Of a DNA stretch of 64,000 bases, positions 27,350 through 36,049 are shown piece after piece (positions within the stretch are counted from its first letter, which is position 1; each line of letters opens with the position of its first letter). Source of the DNA: Mesorhizobium sp. WSM4306. GTDB lineage: Bacteria > Pseudomonadota > Alphaproteobacteria > Rhizobiales > Rhizobiaceae. The notes below the pieces were generated by a model. That model did not search any database. It was not told the DNA's origin and worked only from the letters and a program-made list of their open reading frames with translations. A program made the translations under genes and the position numbers. The stretch is from assembly GCF_007003975.1 (NCBI RefSeq), contig NZ_VFTC01000016.1, positions 1-64,000 of the forward strand, written 5' to 3'.

Positions 27350-28422
27350 GCGTGCTCGACCGGATCGGCCAGAAACTGCTGTTCACCTTCGATCCGGAGA
27401 CGGCGCATGGCATGTCGATCGCGGCATTGCGTTGCGGCCTGCCGGTCGGCGCGCGGGCAGTACGCGACGACAGGCTGAAGGTCAGCCTATGTGGCCTCGC
27501 CTTTCCCAATCCGCTCGGCATGGCCGCCGGCTATGACAAGAATGCCGAAGTGCCGGACGCGCTGCTTGGCCTCGGCTTCGGCTTTGCCGAGGTTGGCACG
27601 ATAACGCCGCTGCCGCAGGCCGGCAATCCGAAGCCGCGCATCTTCCGGCTGACCGAGGATGATGCCGTGATCAACCGGCTGGGCTTCAACAATGAGGGCC
27701 ACGAGGCGGCCGAGAAGCGCCTTGCCGCGCGCAAGGGGCGCGGCGGCATCGTCGGCGTCAACATCGGCGCCAACAAGGACAGCGCCGACCGTGTCAGTGA
27801 CTATGAATTGGGCGTCTCGCGCTTTGCGAAATACGCCAGCTATCTCACGGTCAATATCTCGTCGCCCAACACGCCGGGCCTGCGCACCATGCAGGCGCGC
27901 GAGCAGCTCGGCGAGTTTTTGGCGCGCGTTGTCGCTGCGCGTGCTTCCGCCTCGGCGCACCCGCCTGTTTTCCTCAAGATCGCGCCGGACCTGGTCGAGG
28001 CCGAATTGGAGGACATCGCCGCGGAGATCAGTGAGAAACAGATCGACGGCGTCATCGTCTCCAACACGACGCTGGCGCGGACCGGATTGCGCAGTACGAC
28101 CGGCACAGGCGAAGCCGGTGGTCTCTCGGGAAAACCGCTGTTCAAGCGCTCGACCATCGTGCTAGCCAAGATGCGCAAGCTGCTCGGGCCGGAGCGGGCC
28201 ATCATCGGCGTCGGCGGCGTCGATTCCGCCGAGACGGCGCTGGAGAAAATCCGCGCCGGCGCCGATCTCGTGCAGCTCTATACCGGCATGATCTATGCCG
28301 GGCCGGCCCTGCCGGGCCGCATCCTTGCGGGGATGGTGCGCTTTGCCGACAAGGAAGGGCTGACGTCCATCCGCGAGCTGCGCGACAGCCGCCTCGATGA
28401 ATGGGCTTCGAAACCCCTCTAA
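27346..28422 (+). CDS. pyrD: dihydroorotate dehydrogenase (quinone), class 2
   Basis: The 358-residue membrane-associated flavoenzyme oxidises dihydroorotate to orotate in pyrimidine synthesis and reduces quinone. Class 2 features are the N-terminal helical extension (about 40 residues), NPLGMAAGYDKNAEV, the FMN-binding VNIGANKD, the VNISSPNTPGLR segment with the catalytic Ser (SSPNTPG) and the C-terminal IGVGGVDS phosphate loop. It overlaps the DUF952 gene by four bases. Length is normal. Confidence 0.95.
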   Translation: MSVLDRIGQKLLFTFDPETAHGMSIAALRCGLPVGARAVRDDRLKVSLCGLAFPNPLGMAAGYDKNAEVPDALLGLGFGFAEVGTITPLPQAGNPKPRIFRLTEDDAVINRLGFNNEGHEAAEKRLAARKGRGGIVGVNIGANKDSADRVSDYELGVSRFAKYASYLTVNISSPNTPGLRTMQAREQLGEFLARVVAARASASAHPPVFLKIAPDLVEAELEDIAAEISEKQIDGVIVSNTTLARTGLRSTTGTGEAGGLSGKPLFKRSTIVLAKMRKLLGPERAIIGVGGVDSAETALEKIRAGADLVQLYTGMIYAGPALPGRILAGMVRFADKEGLTSIRELRDSRLDEWASKPL

Positions 28423-28545
28423 TCAACGGCTGCGCCGCGAATTTGATCTGAGCGGTGAAGATGGCCGGTGTGCCCCAGCGTCTCACGCCACAGTTAGAAC
28501 AAACTAGGCTTGTCGGCTGCCTCGGACCAAAAAAGGGAGGCTGCG

Positions 28546-28860
28546 ATGCCATGGACCGCGACTTTCGTCCTTTCGACCTTGATAGTCCCCTTTGAGAACG
28601 GCCAATTGGAACCGTATGTGCAGGAGCTTTGCCAACAGGCCAAGGTGGAGGCCCTGCCGGTGAACGTTCCTTCGTCAATCGCGCTGCAATCTGCCGCTGT
28701 CTGTTTGTTCGCCTACTCGGACATGGTCTATGCGGGTCAGCCAGCCAAAAGCTGTGATGCGGTGGTAGCGGCACTGAGACCTGACGACCCGAAGGCAGCG
28801 ATGGATGTTTGCGAGGCAGCGGGAAAGATAACCCGAGATTCGGCCAGCGGCCGTTTCTGA
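28546..28860 (+). CDS. hypothetical protein, 104 residues
   Basis: I do not recognise this protein. The ATG at 28546 has GGGAGGCTGCG directly upstream, which supports it as a real gene. The product is weakly hydrophobic at the start (MPWTATFVLSTLIVPF) but lacks a clear signal peptide, and it contains four Cys residues. Its codon use is less GC3-biased than the neighbouring pyrD, which could mean recent acquisition or weak selection. It converges with the MATE exporter gene. Confidence 0.55.
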   Translation: MPWTATFVLSTLIVPFENGQLEPYVQELCQQAKVEALPVNVPSSIALQSAAVCLFAYSDMVYAGQPAKSCDAVVAALRPDDPKAAMDVCEAAGKITRDSASGRF

Positions 28861-28896
28861 TGGCACCTTATCTCGGAACAGGATGATCGGATTGAG

Positions 28897-30297
28897 CTAA
28901 AACGCCGTGCTCACTCTCAGCCGCAAGATCGCCAGCAGGCTGAAGCCGCGCACCAGCAGGAAGACATGCAGCGCCGCCCACAGGCCGTGATTGCCCAGCG
29001 ACGGCGCCAAGATGAACAATGCGGCGCTGAAGGCCAGGAAAGACACGAGCATCATGTTGCGCATGTCGCGCGACCAGGTCGCACCGATGAAGACGCCGTC
29101 CATCTGGAAGGCCAGCACGCCGCTCAGCGGCGTCAGGGCCGCCCATGGCAGATAGACATCCGCGACGTCGCGAACGTCCTGCGACGTGGTGATCAGGGCG
29201 ACAAGGCCGGCGCCGCCGAGCCAGAAGATCAGCGTCGCGGTTCCCGCCAGGCCGAAACCCCAGAACACGGTCAGGCGCACCGCCTGACGGAACGAGGTTT
29301 CGGCGCGCGCGCCAATGGCGCGTCCCGCCAACTGTTCGGCCGCCGTGGCAAAACCGTCGAGGAAATAGCCGGCGAAAAGGAAGAAGTTCATCAGCACGGC
29401 ATTGGCCGCCAGCATCAGCGTGCCGAACTGTGCGCCCTGGCGGGTGAACAGCGCGAAGGCAGCGAGCAGCGAGAACGAGCGGATCATGATATCGCGATTG
29501 AGCGACAGCATGCGCAGGAAGGCGGCCATGTCGAGCAGGCGATGCCGCGGCAGGCGCGGTGCGGCCCGGAACCGCCAGACGATGATGGCGAGGCCCAACA
29601 GCATGGCCAGCAATTCGCCGGTGACGGTCGCCCAGGCGACGCCGGCGACGCCCCAGCCGAGCTTCAGGCCGAGCAGGATGCAGAGCACAATGTTGATGCC
29701 GTTGAGCACCGCCTGCAGCATCAGCCCCAGCCCGCCCTCGCCGCGCCCCAGCACATAGCCGAGGATGGCATAGTTGATCAGCGCGAAGGGGGCGGCGAGC
29801 ATCCTGATCCTGATATAGACGCCCATGGCCTCGCTGACGCGCGGTTCGCCGCCGATGAATTTCTGGCCGGCGATGGCTATCAGCGGCGCAAGGGCGACAA
29901 GCGCGATGCCGGCGGCGACCGCGATCAGCACGGCGCGCCAGAACACCGCCTGCTCCTCCGTTTCGTCGCCGCGCCCGAAAGCCTGGGCGACGAGGCCGGT
30001 GGTGCCGGAGCGCAGGAAATTGAAGGTGTTGAAGACGACGTCGAAGACCAGCGCGCCAGCCGCCAGGCCGCCGAGCAGGGCGGCGTCGCCGAACTGGCCG
30101 ACCACCGCCGTGTCGACGATGCCGAGCAGAGGCGTCGTCAGATAGGCGAGCGTCATCGGCACGGCGATGGCAAGCACCGAACGGTTGGTGACGGCGAAAG
30201 GTCTCGCGTCGGCTGGGGTTGCACCCGTGTCCAGGGGATAGCTGCCTTGCTGATTGCGGCTTGATCGAACAACCGATGTGCCCCATTTTCCGGCCAC
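28897..30297 (-). CDS. MATE-family (DinF-type) multidrug/organic cation exporter
   Basis: The protein is a polytopic exporter with about 12 membrane helices. The family N-terminus is visible as VLAIAVPMTLAYLTTPLLGIVDTAVVGQFG, and the repeat half has FLDGFATAAEQLAGRAIGAR, typical of DinF-like MATE proteins that use an ion gradient. The start is uncertain: the frame stays open to an ATG at 30369 (490 residues), which would overlap the divergent deacetylase start. I prefer a GTG at 30297 (466 residues), which is closer to family length. No convincing ribosome site marks either. Confidence 0.85.
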   Translation of the reverse strand: MAGKWGTSVVRSSRNQQGSYPLDTGATPADARPFAVTNRSVLAIAVPMTLAYLTTPLLGIVDTAVVGQFGDAALLGGLAAGALVFDVVFNTFNFLRSGTTGLVAQAFGRGDETEEQAVFWRAVLIAVAAGIALVALAPLIAIAGQKFIGGEPRVSEAMGVYIRIRMLAAPFALINYAILGYVLGRGEGGLGLMLQAVLNGINIVLCILLGLKLGWGVAGVAWATVTGELLAMLLGLAIIVWRFRAAPRLPRHRLLDMAAFLRMLSLNRDIMIRSFSLLAAFALFTRQGAQFGTLMLAANAVLMNFFLFAGYFLDGFATAAEQLAGRAIGARAETSFRQAVRLTVFWGFGLAGTATLIFWLGGAGLVALITTSQDVRDVADVYLPWAALTPLSGVLAFQMDGVFIGATWSRDMRNMMLVSFLAFSAALFILAPSLGNHGLWAALHVFLLVRGFSLLAILRLRVSTAF

Positions 30298-30367
30298 CGC
30301 GCAATTACCCTTGTCGTTATGGCCAACCGAAATCTTCGGCCTGGCGCGAGCCCGCCGGATCCAGTGC

Positions 30368-31270
30368 ATGCCCCTGCAGATCGTCCACCACCCCGACTAC
30401 GATGCCGGCTTCGCGGTCAATCATCGCTTTCCGATGAGCAAATATCCGCTGCTGATGCAGGCCTTGCACGCGCGGGGTCTGATCCACGCCGAGGCGCTGT
30501 CGATGCCCGAGCCGGCACCGGCCTCCTGGCTGAAGCTTGCGCATGCGGCCGACTATGTCGACCAGGTCATCGCTTGTTCGGTGCCCGAAAAGATCGAGCG
30601 CGAGATCGGCTTTCCCGTGAGCCCACGCGTTTCGCTCAGGGCGCAACTCGCCGCCGGCGGCACGGTGCTGGCGGCGCGGCTGGCGCTTGTCAACGGCATT
30701 GCCTGCAACACCGCCGGCGGCAGCCACCATGCGCGGCGCGCGCAGGGCGCCGGCTTCTGCACCTTCAACGATGTCGCCGTCGCTTCGCTGGTGCTGCTCG
30801 CCGAAGGTGCCGCCGAAAACATCCTGATCGTCGATCTCGACGTGCATCAGGGTGACGGCACCGCGAACATCCTGAAAGACGAACCACGCGCCTTCACCTT
30901 CTCCATGCATGGCGAGCGCAATTATCCCGTGCGCAAGATCGCCTCCGATCTCGACGTCGCGCTGCCGGACGGCACCGGCGATGCCGCCTATCTCGAACGG
31001 CTAGGCATCCTCCTGCCGGAGCTCTCGGCTAAGGCGCGCTGGGACATCGTCTTCTACAATGCCGGTGTCGACGTCCATGCCGAGGACCGGCTTGGCCGGC
31101 TCTCGCTCAGCGATGTTGGCTTGCGCGCCCGCGACGCGATGGTGACCGGCCATTTCCGCGCGCTAGGCATTCCGGTCTGCGGCGTCATCGGCGGCGGCTA
31201 TTCGACCGATGTTGTGGCGCTGGCAGCGCGTCACGCCATCCTGTTCGAGGTGGCCTCCAGCTTCGCCTGA
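30368..31270 (+). CDS. histone-deacetylase-like amidohydrolase (class II type)
   Basis: The 300-residue zinc hydrolase has the arginase/deacetylase fold. GGSHHARRAQGAGFCTFND holds the tandem His pair, ILIVDLDVHQGDGTANI the zinc-binding Asp/His, and NAGVDVHAEDRLGRLSLS plus GVIGGGYSTD the remaining metal and active-site loops. Bacterial members deacetylate acetylpolyamines or other small amides. The ATG at 30368 precedes LQIVHHPDYD; the longer frame upstream lies antisense to the MATE gene. The substrate is unknown. Confidence 0.9.
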   Translation: MPLQIVHHPDYDAGFAVNHRFPMSKYPLLMQALHARGLIHAEALSMPEPAPASWLKLAHAADYVDQVIACSVPEKIEREIGFPVSPRVSLRAQLAAGGTVLAARLALVNGIACNTAGGSHHARRAQGAGFCTFNDVAVASLVLLAEGAAENILIVDLDVHQGDGTANILKDEPRAFTFSMHGERNYPVRKIASDLDVALPDGTGDAAYLERLGILLPELSAKARWDIVFYNAGVDVHAEDRLGRLSLSDVGLRARDAMVTGHFRALGIPVCGVIGGGYSTDVVALAARHAILFEVASSFA

Positions 31271-31280
31271 TGAGCGAAAG

Positions 31281-31544
31281 TCACTTCCGGTAGTTGGCGA
31301 CCCTGAGCAGGATGAAGACCGGCACGACGATGGCGGCCCCAAGCACGATATAGCCGAGGAATCGATCGATGGCGTGGAAACCGAGATTCCACAGATCGAT
31401 GAAGAAATTCTGGATGCGGTAGAACACGTCCATCGGCGTCCAGCCGAAGGCGTTCATCACCAGGCCGACCAGAAACGACACAACCAGCAGCTTGATGATC
31501 ACCCTGATGGGCGAGTCACCGAGAAAGCGCGTCAGTGCGGACAA
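31281..31544 (-). CDS. small integral membrane protein, DUF6460-like
   Basis: The 87-residue protein has two hydrophobic helices (IIKLLVVSFLVGLVMNAFGW and YIVLGAAIVVPVFILLRVAN) separated by an amphipathic segment rich in aromatic residues. It resembles the DUF6460 proteins common in Rhizobiales. The function is unknown. It converges with the deacetylase gene, with 10 bp between stop codons. Confidence 0.75.
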   Translation of the reverse strand: MSALTRFLGDSPIRVIIKLLVVSFLVGLVMNAFGWTPMDVFYRIQNFFIDLWNLGFHAIDRFLGYIVLGAAIVVPVFILLRVANYRK

Positions 31545-31908
31545 GGGCCTGCCTCCAGATTACCGGCGCCCGGATTCGGGACACAGACCCACGAATACGC
31601 ACTTGCTGCGCCCGTATCAAGGCAGGCGGACCGGCGCAGCCGTTAAAGACGGGTAAACAGAAATCCTGCAAATTGCTGAAAATAAATAGAAAAATCTTCA
31701 CCGCTGCGGTCCGCGCAATGTGCGTGCAATTTTCGCCTGCCAGATAGGACGCGTCTTTAGAGCGAAACGCCGTGCCGACATTTTCAACCCGCAAGGCGAC
31801 GCCTTGCGGGCACGGATTTCCGTTGCCCGCGAAAGACATTCAAACCGGAGCGTGGCCATCCCAGAGGCCGGCTCCACGGTCAATCCGCGTAGCGGTGTCT
31901 CGTTGCGC
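31545..31908. other. gene-free stretch of 364 bp before the broken outer-membrane-protein gene
   Basis: No credible gene is seen. The segment contains an AT-richer part around 31655-31710 and a perfect 11-bp inverted repeat CCCGCAAGGCG/CGCCTTGCGGG at 31788-31810. It probably holds the promoters of both flanking genes. Short open frames across it have no ribosome site. Confidence 0.6.
31788..31810. repeat. perfect palindrome
   Basis: CCCGCAAGGCG and CGCCTTGCGGG are exact reverse complements around a single A. No T-run follows, so it is not an obvious terminator. It could be an interspersed palindrome or a hairpin in the leader of the pseudogene downstream. Confidence 0.6.
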
Positions 31909-32547
31909 ATGTGTTGGAGTGTTGCAGTGTTTGCTCGAAACAGAATTCTCGTGGCAGCGACAAGTGTCGCCGCCTGTCTTGGTGGGTCGGCGATGGCCGC
32001 CGATCTCACGCGTGCCTATAACGACCCGCCGCCAGCCTTCCAGTGGAGGGGCGCCTATGTCGGCGTGCATGGCGGCACCGCCTTCACCAAAATGCCCAAC
32101 CCGTTCGCCGGCCGCAACGGCTGGAGCGGCGGCGTCCAGGCCGGCTATAACATCCAGACCGGTCCTGCGGTGTTCGGCACCGAGGTCGAAGGCTCTTATC
32201 TCGGCGGCGCCGAGCACGGCGTGGAAGGCGGCAAAATTAGGGAAAAATGGCGCGCCGCCGCCAAGGCCAAGGCGGGCCTTGCCTTCGACTAGACGCTGGT
32301 CTTCGGCACCGCCGGCGTCGCCGTGACCACATTCGAGAAGGGCGGCGGCTTGCGCGACACCGACAGTCGCAAGCTCGGTTATCTCGTCGGCGGCGGCGTC
32401 GAGCAGGCATTCGCCGGCGGCCTCTCCGCCAAGATCGAATACAACTATATCCGCACACCCGATGTGGAGACGAGATCGGCCTTCGGCACAGAGAAGACCG
32501 GTATAGGCAGCCAGGAACTGAAGGCCGGTATCAATTACCGGTTCTAA
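31909..32547 (+). pseudogene. outer-membrane beta-barrel protein gene interrupted by an in-frame TAG
   Basis: The reading frame encodes a signal peptide (ending GGSAMA|ADL), then FQWRGAYVGVHGGTAFTK and GWSGGVQAGYNIQTG, as in Omp25/Omp31-like rhizobial barrel proteins. A TAG at 32290-32292 follows AKAGLAFD. The same frame continues with TLVFGTAGVAVTTFEKGG, VEQAFAGGLSAKIEYNYIRTP and the terminal ELKAGINYRF, ending in an aromatic residue as barrels do. There is no frameshift: one nonsense codon splits an otherwise intact protein of about 212 residues. The ATG at 31909 is the best start. A recent mutation, a sequencing error or readthrough could each explain it. Confidence 0.8.
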
Positions 32548-32595
32548 TGCATGTCGCCCAGAAGTGTGCAGCGGTTCTGGGATAACGACATGCAT
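32547..32595 (-). repeat. rhizobial intergenic hairpin repeat (constant-loop family, copy 2)
   Basis: ATGCATGTCG pairs with CGACATGCAT, and CCCAGAA with TTCTGGG. Read on the minus strand the loop is CCGCTGCACAC, matching copies at 19970-20013 and 45448-45494 although the stem sequences differ. It begins on the last base of the broken barrel gene's stop codon. Confidence 0.7.
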
Positions 32596-32603
32596 CAAAA
32601 CAA

Positions 32604-32641
32604 GGGCCTGAAGCGCGTCGCGTGCGACGCGCTTCAGGCCC
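32604..32641. repeat. perfect 18-bp-arm palindrome
   Basis: GGGCCTGAAGCGCGTCGC and GCGACGCGCTTCAGGCCC are exact reverse complements with a 2-base loop. No T-run follows on either strand, so it is either a rho-independent element without U-tail or an interspersed palindrome. Confidence 0.7.
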
Positions 32642-32803
32642 GGCTGACGAAGAGCAGTTTTCCGTGGCGGCCCCCGCCGATCTCCACCGCGGGAAACTGC
32701 TTTTCTCCGTCGACCTAGCGGAGCCGTTCAAGGCCGGCTGCGTAATGTCGAGGCAATTTTCAAGGCCTAGCTGCAGCTCGTCTCTCAGCGCAGGAATCAG
32801 ACA

Positions 32804-33193
32804 ATGTCCATAATAAACGCAGGCCGGAAATGGGCGCCCAAAGCCTTGGCTGCGGCGGCCCTGCTCTCCATCTCCGCATGCGCTTCCGACATCATGAAGA
32901 ACTATATCGGGCAGCCGATCGAATCGGTGGTGCTCGACTATGGTCCGCCAACTGCAATCATCGACCTCGGCTCGGGCGAGCGGGCCTTTCAGTGGCGCAA
33001 GACGTCGACCAACGTCGTTGCCGGCTCGACCAGCGGCGAGGTCCGCCGCACCAAGCACGGCACCGAATACGAGGAGACCGAGACGCCGGGCTATGTCGAA
33101 CGCCAGGAGTGTTTCTACACCTTCTACGCCCGCTCATCGGGCGGCCGCTGGTTCATCACCAATTTCCGCCCGCCGAAGTTGGAATGTGAGTGA
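32804..33193 (+). CDS. putative lipoprotein of unknown function
   Basis: The 129-residue product has a type II signal peptide with lipobox LSISAC near residue 26, so it is probably lipid-anchored. The mature part begins ASDIMKNYIGQPIESVVLDYGPP, a layout I associate with small rhizobial lipoproteins, and has two Cys residues near the C-terminus (RQECFY and KLECE) that may pair. No enzymatic motif is visible. The two-component genes start about 95 bp downstream in the same direction. Confidence 0.75.
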   Translation: MSIINAGRKWAPKALAAAALLSISACASDIMKNYIGQPIESVVLDYGPPTAIIDLGSGERAFQWRKTSTNVVAGSTSGEVRRTKHGTEYEETETPGYVERQECFYTFYARSSGGRWFITNFRPPKLECE

Positions 33194-33287
33194 ACGGGAT
33201 TGCTTGGCTGGCTCTTGTGGCGCGCCGGGGAACGCTTTACCCGGCGATAACGGCCGCTGCTGAAAGCGGCGCTGAAGGACATCGGGC

Positions 33288-33962
33288 ATGCGCATCCTGC
33301 TGATCGAGGACGAGCCGGAGATGGCGTCGGTGCTCAAGACCGCGCTGGAGCGCCAAGACCTTGTCGTCGATCACGTTTCGACGCTGGCCGACGCCGAGGC
33401 CATGGCAAGGCTGGGGACATTCGACGCCGTCGTGCTCGACCGCCGCCTGCCCGACGGCGACGGCCTCGGCCTCATCCCGCGCCTGCGTGCTTTGCACGTC
33501 GATGCGCCGGTGATCGCGCTGACCGCGATGAGCGGCCTCGACGACCGCGTCAGCGGGCTCAATGCCGGCGCCGACGACTATATGGTCAAGCCCTTCGCTA
33601 TCGAGGAATTGATGGCCCGGCTGCGCGCGCTACACCGGCGTCAGTTCACGGTCCGGGCCGAGCAAGCGGTGGTCGGCCGCCTGACCTATGATTTCCGCCA
33701 TCGCGAGGCGCTGGTCGAGGACCAGGCGCTGGAGCTGCCGCGGCGCGAACGGCTGGTGCTCGAGACGCTGATCCGCCGGCCGGGCCGGGCGATCATGCGC
33801 AGTTCGCTGGAGGAAGCCGTCTATGCGCTCGACGACGAGATCGGCTCCAACGCGCTGGATGCGCATATATCGCGGCTGCGCCGCAAACTCGACGACGTCG
33901 CCGCCGGCATCGAGATCAGGGCGATCCGCAACATCGGCTATCTCCTGCGGGCAGCACCTTGA
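33288..33962 (+). CDS. OmpR-family response regulator
   Basis: The 224-residue regulator has a receiver domain (ILLIEDEPEM, phospho-Asp D51 in AVVLDRRLPDGDG, Lys in YMVKPFAIEEL) and a winged-helix output domain (LELPRRERLVLETLIRRPGRAI, ALDAHISRLRRKLD, IRAIRNIGYLL), similar to QseB/TctD-type proteins. Its stop codon overlaps the TTG start of the kinase gene (TTGA), so the two are coupled. The stimulus is unknown. Confidence 0.9.
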   Translation: MRILLIEDEPEMASVLKTALERQDLVVDHVSTLADAEAMARLGTFDAVVLDRRLPDGDGLGLIPRLRALHVDAPVIALTAMSGLDDRVSGLNAGADDYMVKPFAIEELMARLRALHRRQFTVRAEQAVVGRLTYDFRHREALVEDQALELPRRERLVLETLIRRPGRAIMRSSLEEAVYALDDEIGSNALDAHISRLRRKLDDVAAGIEIRAIRNIGYLLRAAP

Positions 33963-35389
33963 AGGCTCCCCGCTCGCGCTCGCTGCAATGGCTGCTCGTG
34001 CGCAGGCTGATCCTGCTGCAGGCGGCGATGCTCGCCATCTTCATCGCGCTCTGCGCCGCAGCGCTGTGGATCGCCAACCCGACGCCGCTGGTCGACAATG
34101 AGGCCGCCGTCGCGGCGCTGAAGGGTGCCGTCGACCGCGACGCGAGCGGCCGGCTGATGGTGCGGGAGACGGCAGAACTCGAGCAATTCCGCGAGAGCTT
34201 TCCGCATGTCTGGTACATCATCCGTGACAAGACGGGGCAGAGCCTCCGCTCCGGCGCCGTGCCGGATGCCTATGCCGGCACACCCGGCCTTCTGCTCGAC
34301 TCGGTCGAGCGCGCCACCCTCGACCTCAATCGCGATGATCTGCGGCCCGAAGCCTATGTCGAGAACATCACGACCAAGGCGGGGCCGGTGCAGATCATCA
34401 CCGCGACGCGCTCGTCGCGGGAACAGACTGACGGGCTGGAAGTGAACATCTCGGCGAACGTGGATGTCGCGCGCAATCCCGACGGCAGCCGCAACTGGCA
34501 GCGCGCTTTGCCGGCGCTGTCGCTGATCGTCCTGATCCTGGTCCTGCCCATCATCCTGGTCATGGGGCTGACCACGCTGGTGACGACGCCCGCCGTGGTG
34601 CGCAGATCCTTCGCCGGCCTGGTCGACACGGCAGACCAAGCCGCTCGCATCGACATCAACACGCGCGGCATGCAGTTGTCTGTGCAGCGCGTGCCGCAGG
34701 AGATCGCGCCGTTGGTGCAGGCCTTCAACCAGACGCTCGCGCGGCTGGCCCAGGGCTATGACCGTCACAACCGCTTCCTCACCGACGCCGCACATGAGCT
34801 GCGCACACCGATCGCGATTTTACGCACGCGCGCCGAGCTGCTGACGAAGGAGCCGCAAAGCGCGCGTATGCTCATGGATATCGAGCGCCTGTCGCATCTG
34901 GCGCAACAGCTGCTCGACCACCAGATGCTCGAACGCCCTGTAAACGAGCGCCAGATCGTCGATCTCGCCGAACTGGCCAGCCGGGTCGCCGCCGACTTCG
35001 CCCCGCTCGCCATCGAGGCCGGCTACGATCTCGCTTTCGAGCCGCCGCCCTGCAAGGTGGAGGTCGAGGCCAACGCGCTGCAGATCGAACGCGCGCTGTC
35101 CAACCTGGTGCGCAACGCCATCGACCATGGCGGCGGCGCGGGCATGATCACCATCGCCGCCGATGCAACGGGTGGCCTTGAAGTGCGCGATGAAGGCCCC
35201 GGCATTCCACCGGCGGAGCATGAGAACATCTTCGAGCCATTCTACCGCCTGCAGCCACAATCTCGCGGCGCCGGCCTCGGCCTGAATCTCGCCCGGCAGA
35301 TCGCCGGCCTGCATGACGGGACAATCAGGATTCTGGACGGTTCATGGCGCGGCGCGCGTGTGCGCATGGAGCTGCCTGTGCGGCATTGA
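33959..35389 (+). CDS. membrane sensor histidine kinase
   Basis: The 476-residue kinase partners the preceding regulator. It has a first membrane helix near residues 14-37 (LILLQAAMLAIFIALCAAAL), a periplasmic sensor region of about 135 residues, a second helix (ALSLIVLILVLPIILVMG), a HAMP-like linker, HisKA with the phospho-acceptor in DAAHELRTP (H279), and HATPase_c (NLVRNAIDHGG, EVRDEGPGIP, GAGLGLNLA). The start codon is TTG, fixed by the four-base overlap with the regulator gene. Confidence 0.9.
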   Translation: MKAPRSRSLQWLLVRRLILLQAAMLAIFIALCAAALWIANPTPLVDNEAAVAALKGAVDRDASGRLMVRETAELEQFRESFPHVWYIIRDKTGQSLRSGAVPDAYAGTPGLLLDSVERATLDLNRDDLRPEAYVENITTKAGPVQIITATRSSREQTDGLEVNISANVDVARNPDGSRNWQRALPALSLIVLILVLPIILVMGLTTLVTTPAVVRRSFAGLVDTADQAARIDINTRGMQLSVQRVPQEIAPLVQAFNQTLARLAQGYDRHNRFLTDAAHELRTPIAILRTRAELLTKEPQSARMLMDIERLSHLAQQLLDHQMLERPVNERQIVDLAELASRVAADFAPLAIEAGYDLAFEPPPCKVEVEANALQIERALSNLVRNAIDHGGGAGMITIAADATGGLEVRDEGPGIPPAEHENIFEPFYRLQPQSRGAGLGLNLARQIAGLHDGTIRILDGSWRGARVRMELPVRH

Positions 35390-35423
35390 TGCCGGCAACG
35401 AAACGCAGACCTCGTCCACGGTC

Positions 35424-35789
35424 TCAGGGGAATCGCTTCCTTGCCTTTGCCGTGCCGATCGTTTTGCCAGCGGCATCGAGTGCCTTGACGGTGAACAGGT
35501 ACGTGTGTGGCGACGGAGGGCACGGCCCCCGGTATGAAAACGCCCCATAAGGCAATGAAGCTCCGGAATAAGCCACCTTGCCGCCGCCATGCGAAAAATC
35601 CGGCGCGTCCAGATCAGACATGCGAATGTCCAGTTTGACGGTGCCCGCCGGAACACCGGCAAGCGTCATCGGTGGTGACTTGCTGTCGAAGCACTTCTTC
35701 GTTGGCCCCCAGTCGACAGAAACCGACATGCTAGCGTGAGCCGTAGTGACGAAACCGCACACCAAGGCGGCAGCAAGTAATATTCTCAT
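35424..35789 (-). CDS. small exported PEBP-like (YbhB/YbcL-type) protein
   Basis: The 121-residue product has a signal peptide (MRILLAAALVCGFVTTAHA) and a mature part with the phosphatidylethanolamine-binding-protein signatures SPPMTLAGVPAGTVKL, DLDAPDFSHGG and YRGPCPPSPHTYLFTVKALD. Typical YbhB proteins are about 160 residues, so this is a shortened version. The ATG at 35789 is preferred because GGGGGA lies directly upstream; an in-frame ATG four codons earlier overlaps that site. It converges with the kinase gene. Confidence 0.75.
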   Translation of the reverse strand: MRILLAAALVCGFVTTAHASMSVSVDWGPTKKCFDSKSPPMTLAGVPAGTVKLDIRMSDLDAPDFSHGGGKVAYSGASLPYGAFSYRGPCPPSPHTYLFTVKALDAAGKTIGTAKARKRFP

Positions 35790-35909
35790 GAAATCCCCCA
35801 TTTACCAGCCAGATCGGGAGCAGAAATGCCGATGCATTACAACAAGGCACGCGCCGGCCGGTTTTGATGATTGCCCGGACGGCGGCTCGCATGATATCGA
35901 GAGGCCGAC

Positions 35910-35983
35910 GCGGGTATGATGTAATGGTAGCTTGTCAGCTTCCCAAGCTGAACGCGAGGGTTCGATTCCCTCTACCCGCTCCA
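35910..35983 (+). tRNA. tRNA-Gly (anticodon CCC)
   Basis: A 74-base cloverleaf with acceptor GCGGGTA/TACCCGC, anticodon stem TCAGC/GCTGA with loop TTCCCAA (anticodon CCC, reading GGG), the T-arm GAGGG-TTCGATT-CCCTC, discriminator T and an encoded CCA. All stems pair. Confidence 0.95.
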
Positions 35984-36049
35984 GCAAAAATCAATGATTT
36001 AGACTGAGTTTGCCGGCGCCTGCCGCAGGCCTGGGCATTGCGACGCTGT

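Noticed and set aside
28966-30264. 432-codon open frame on the plus strand
   Set aside because: It is antisense to the MATE exporter gene; the composition is Gln/Arg/Ala-rich as expected for a shadow of membrane helices.
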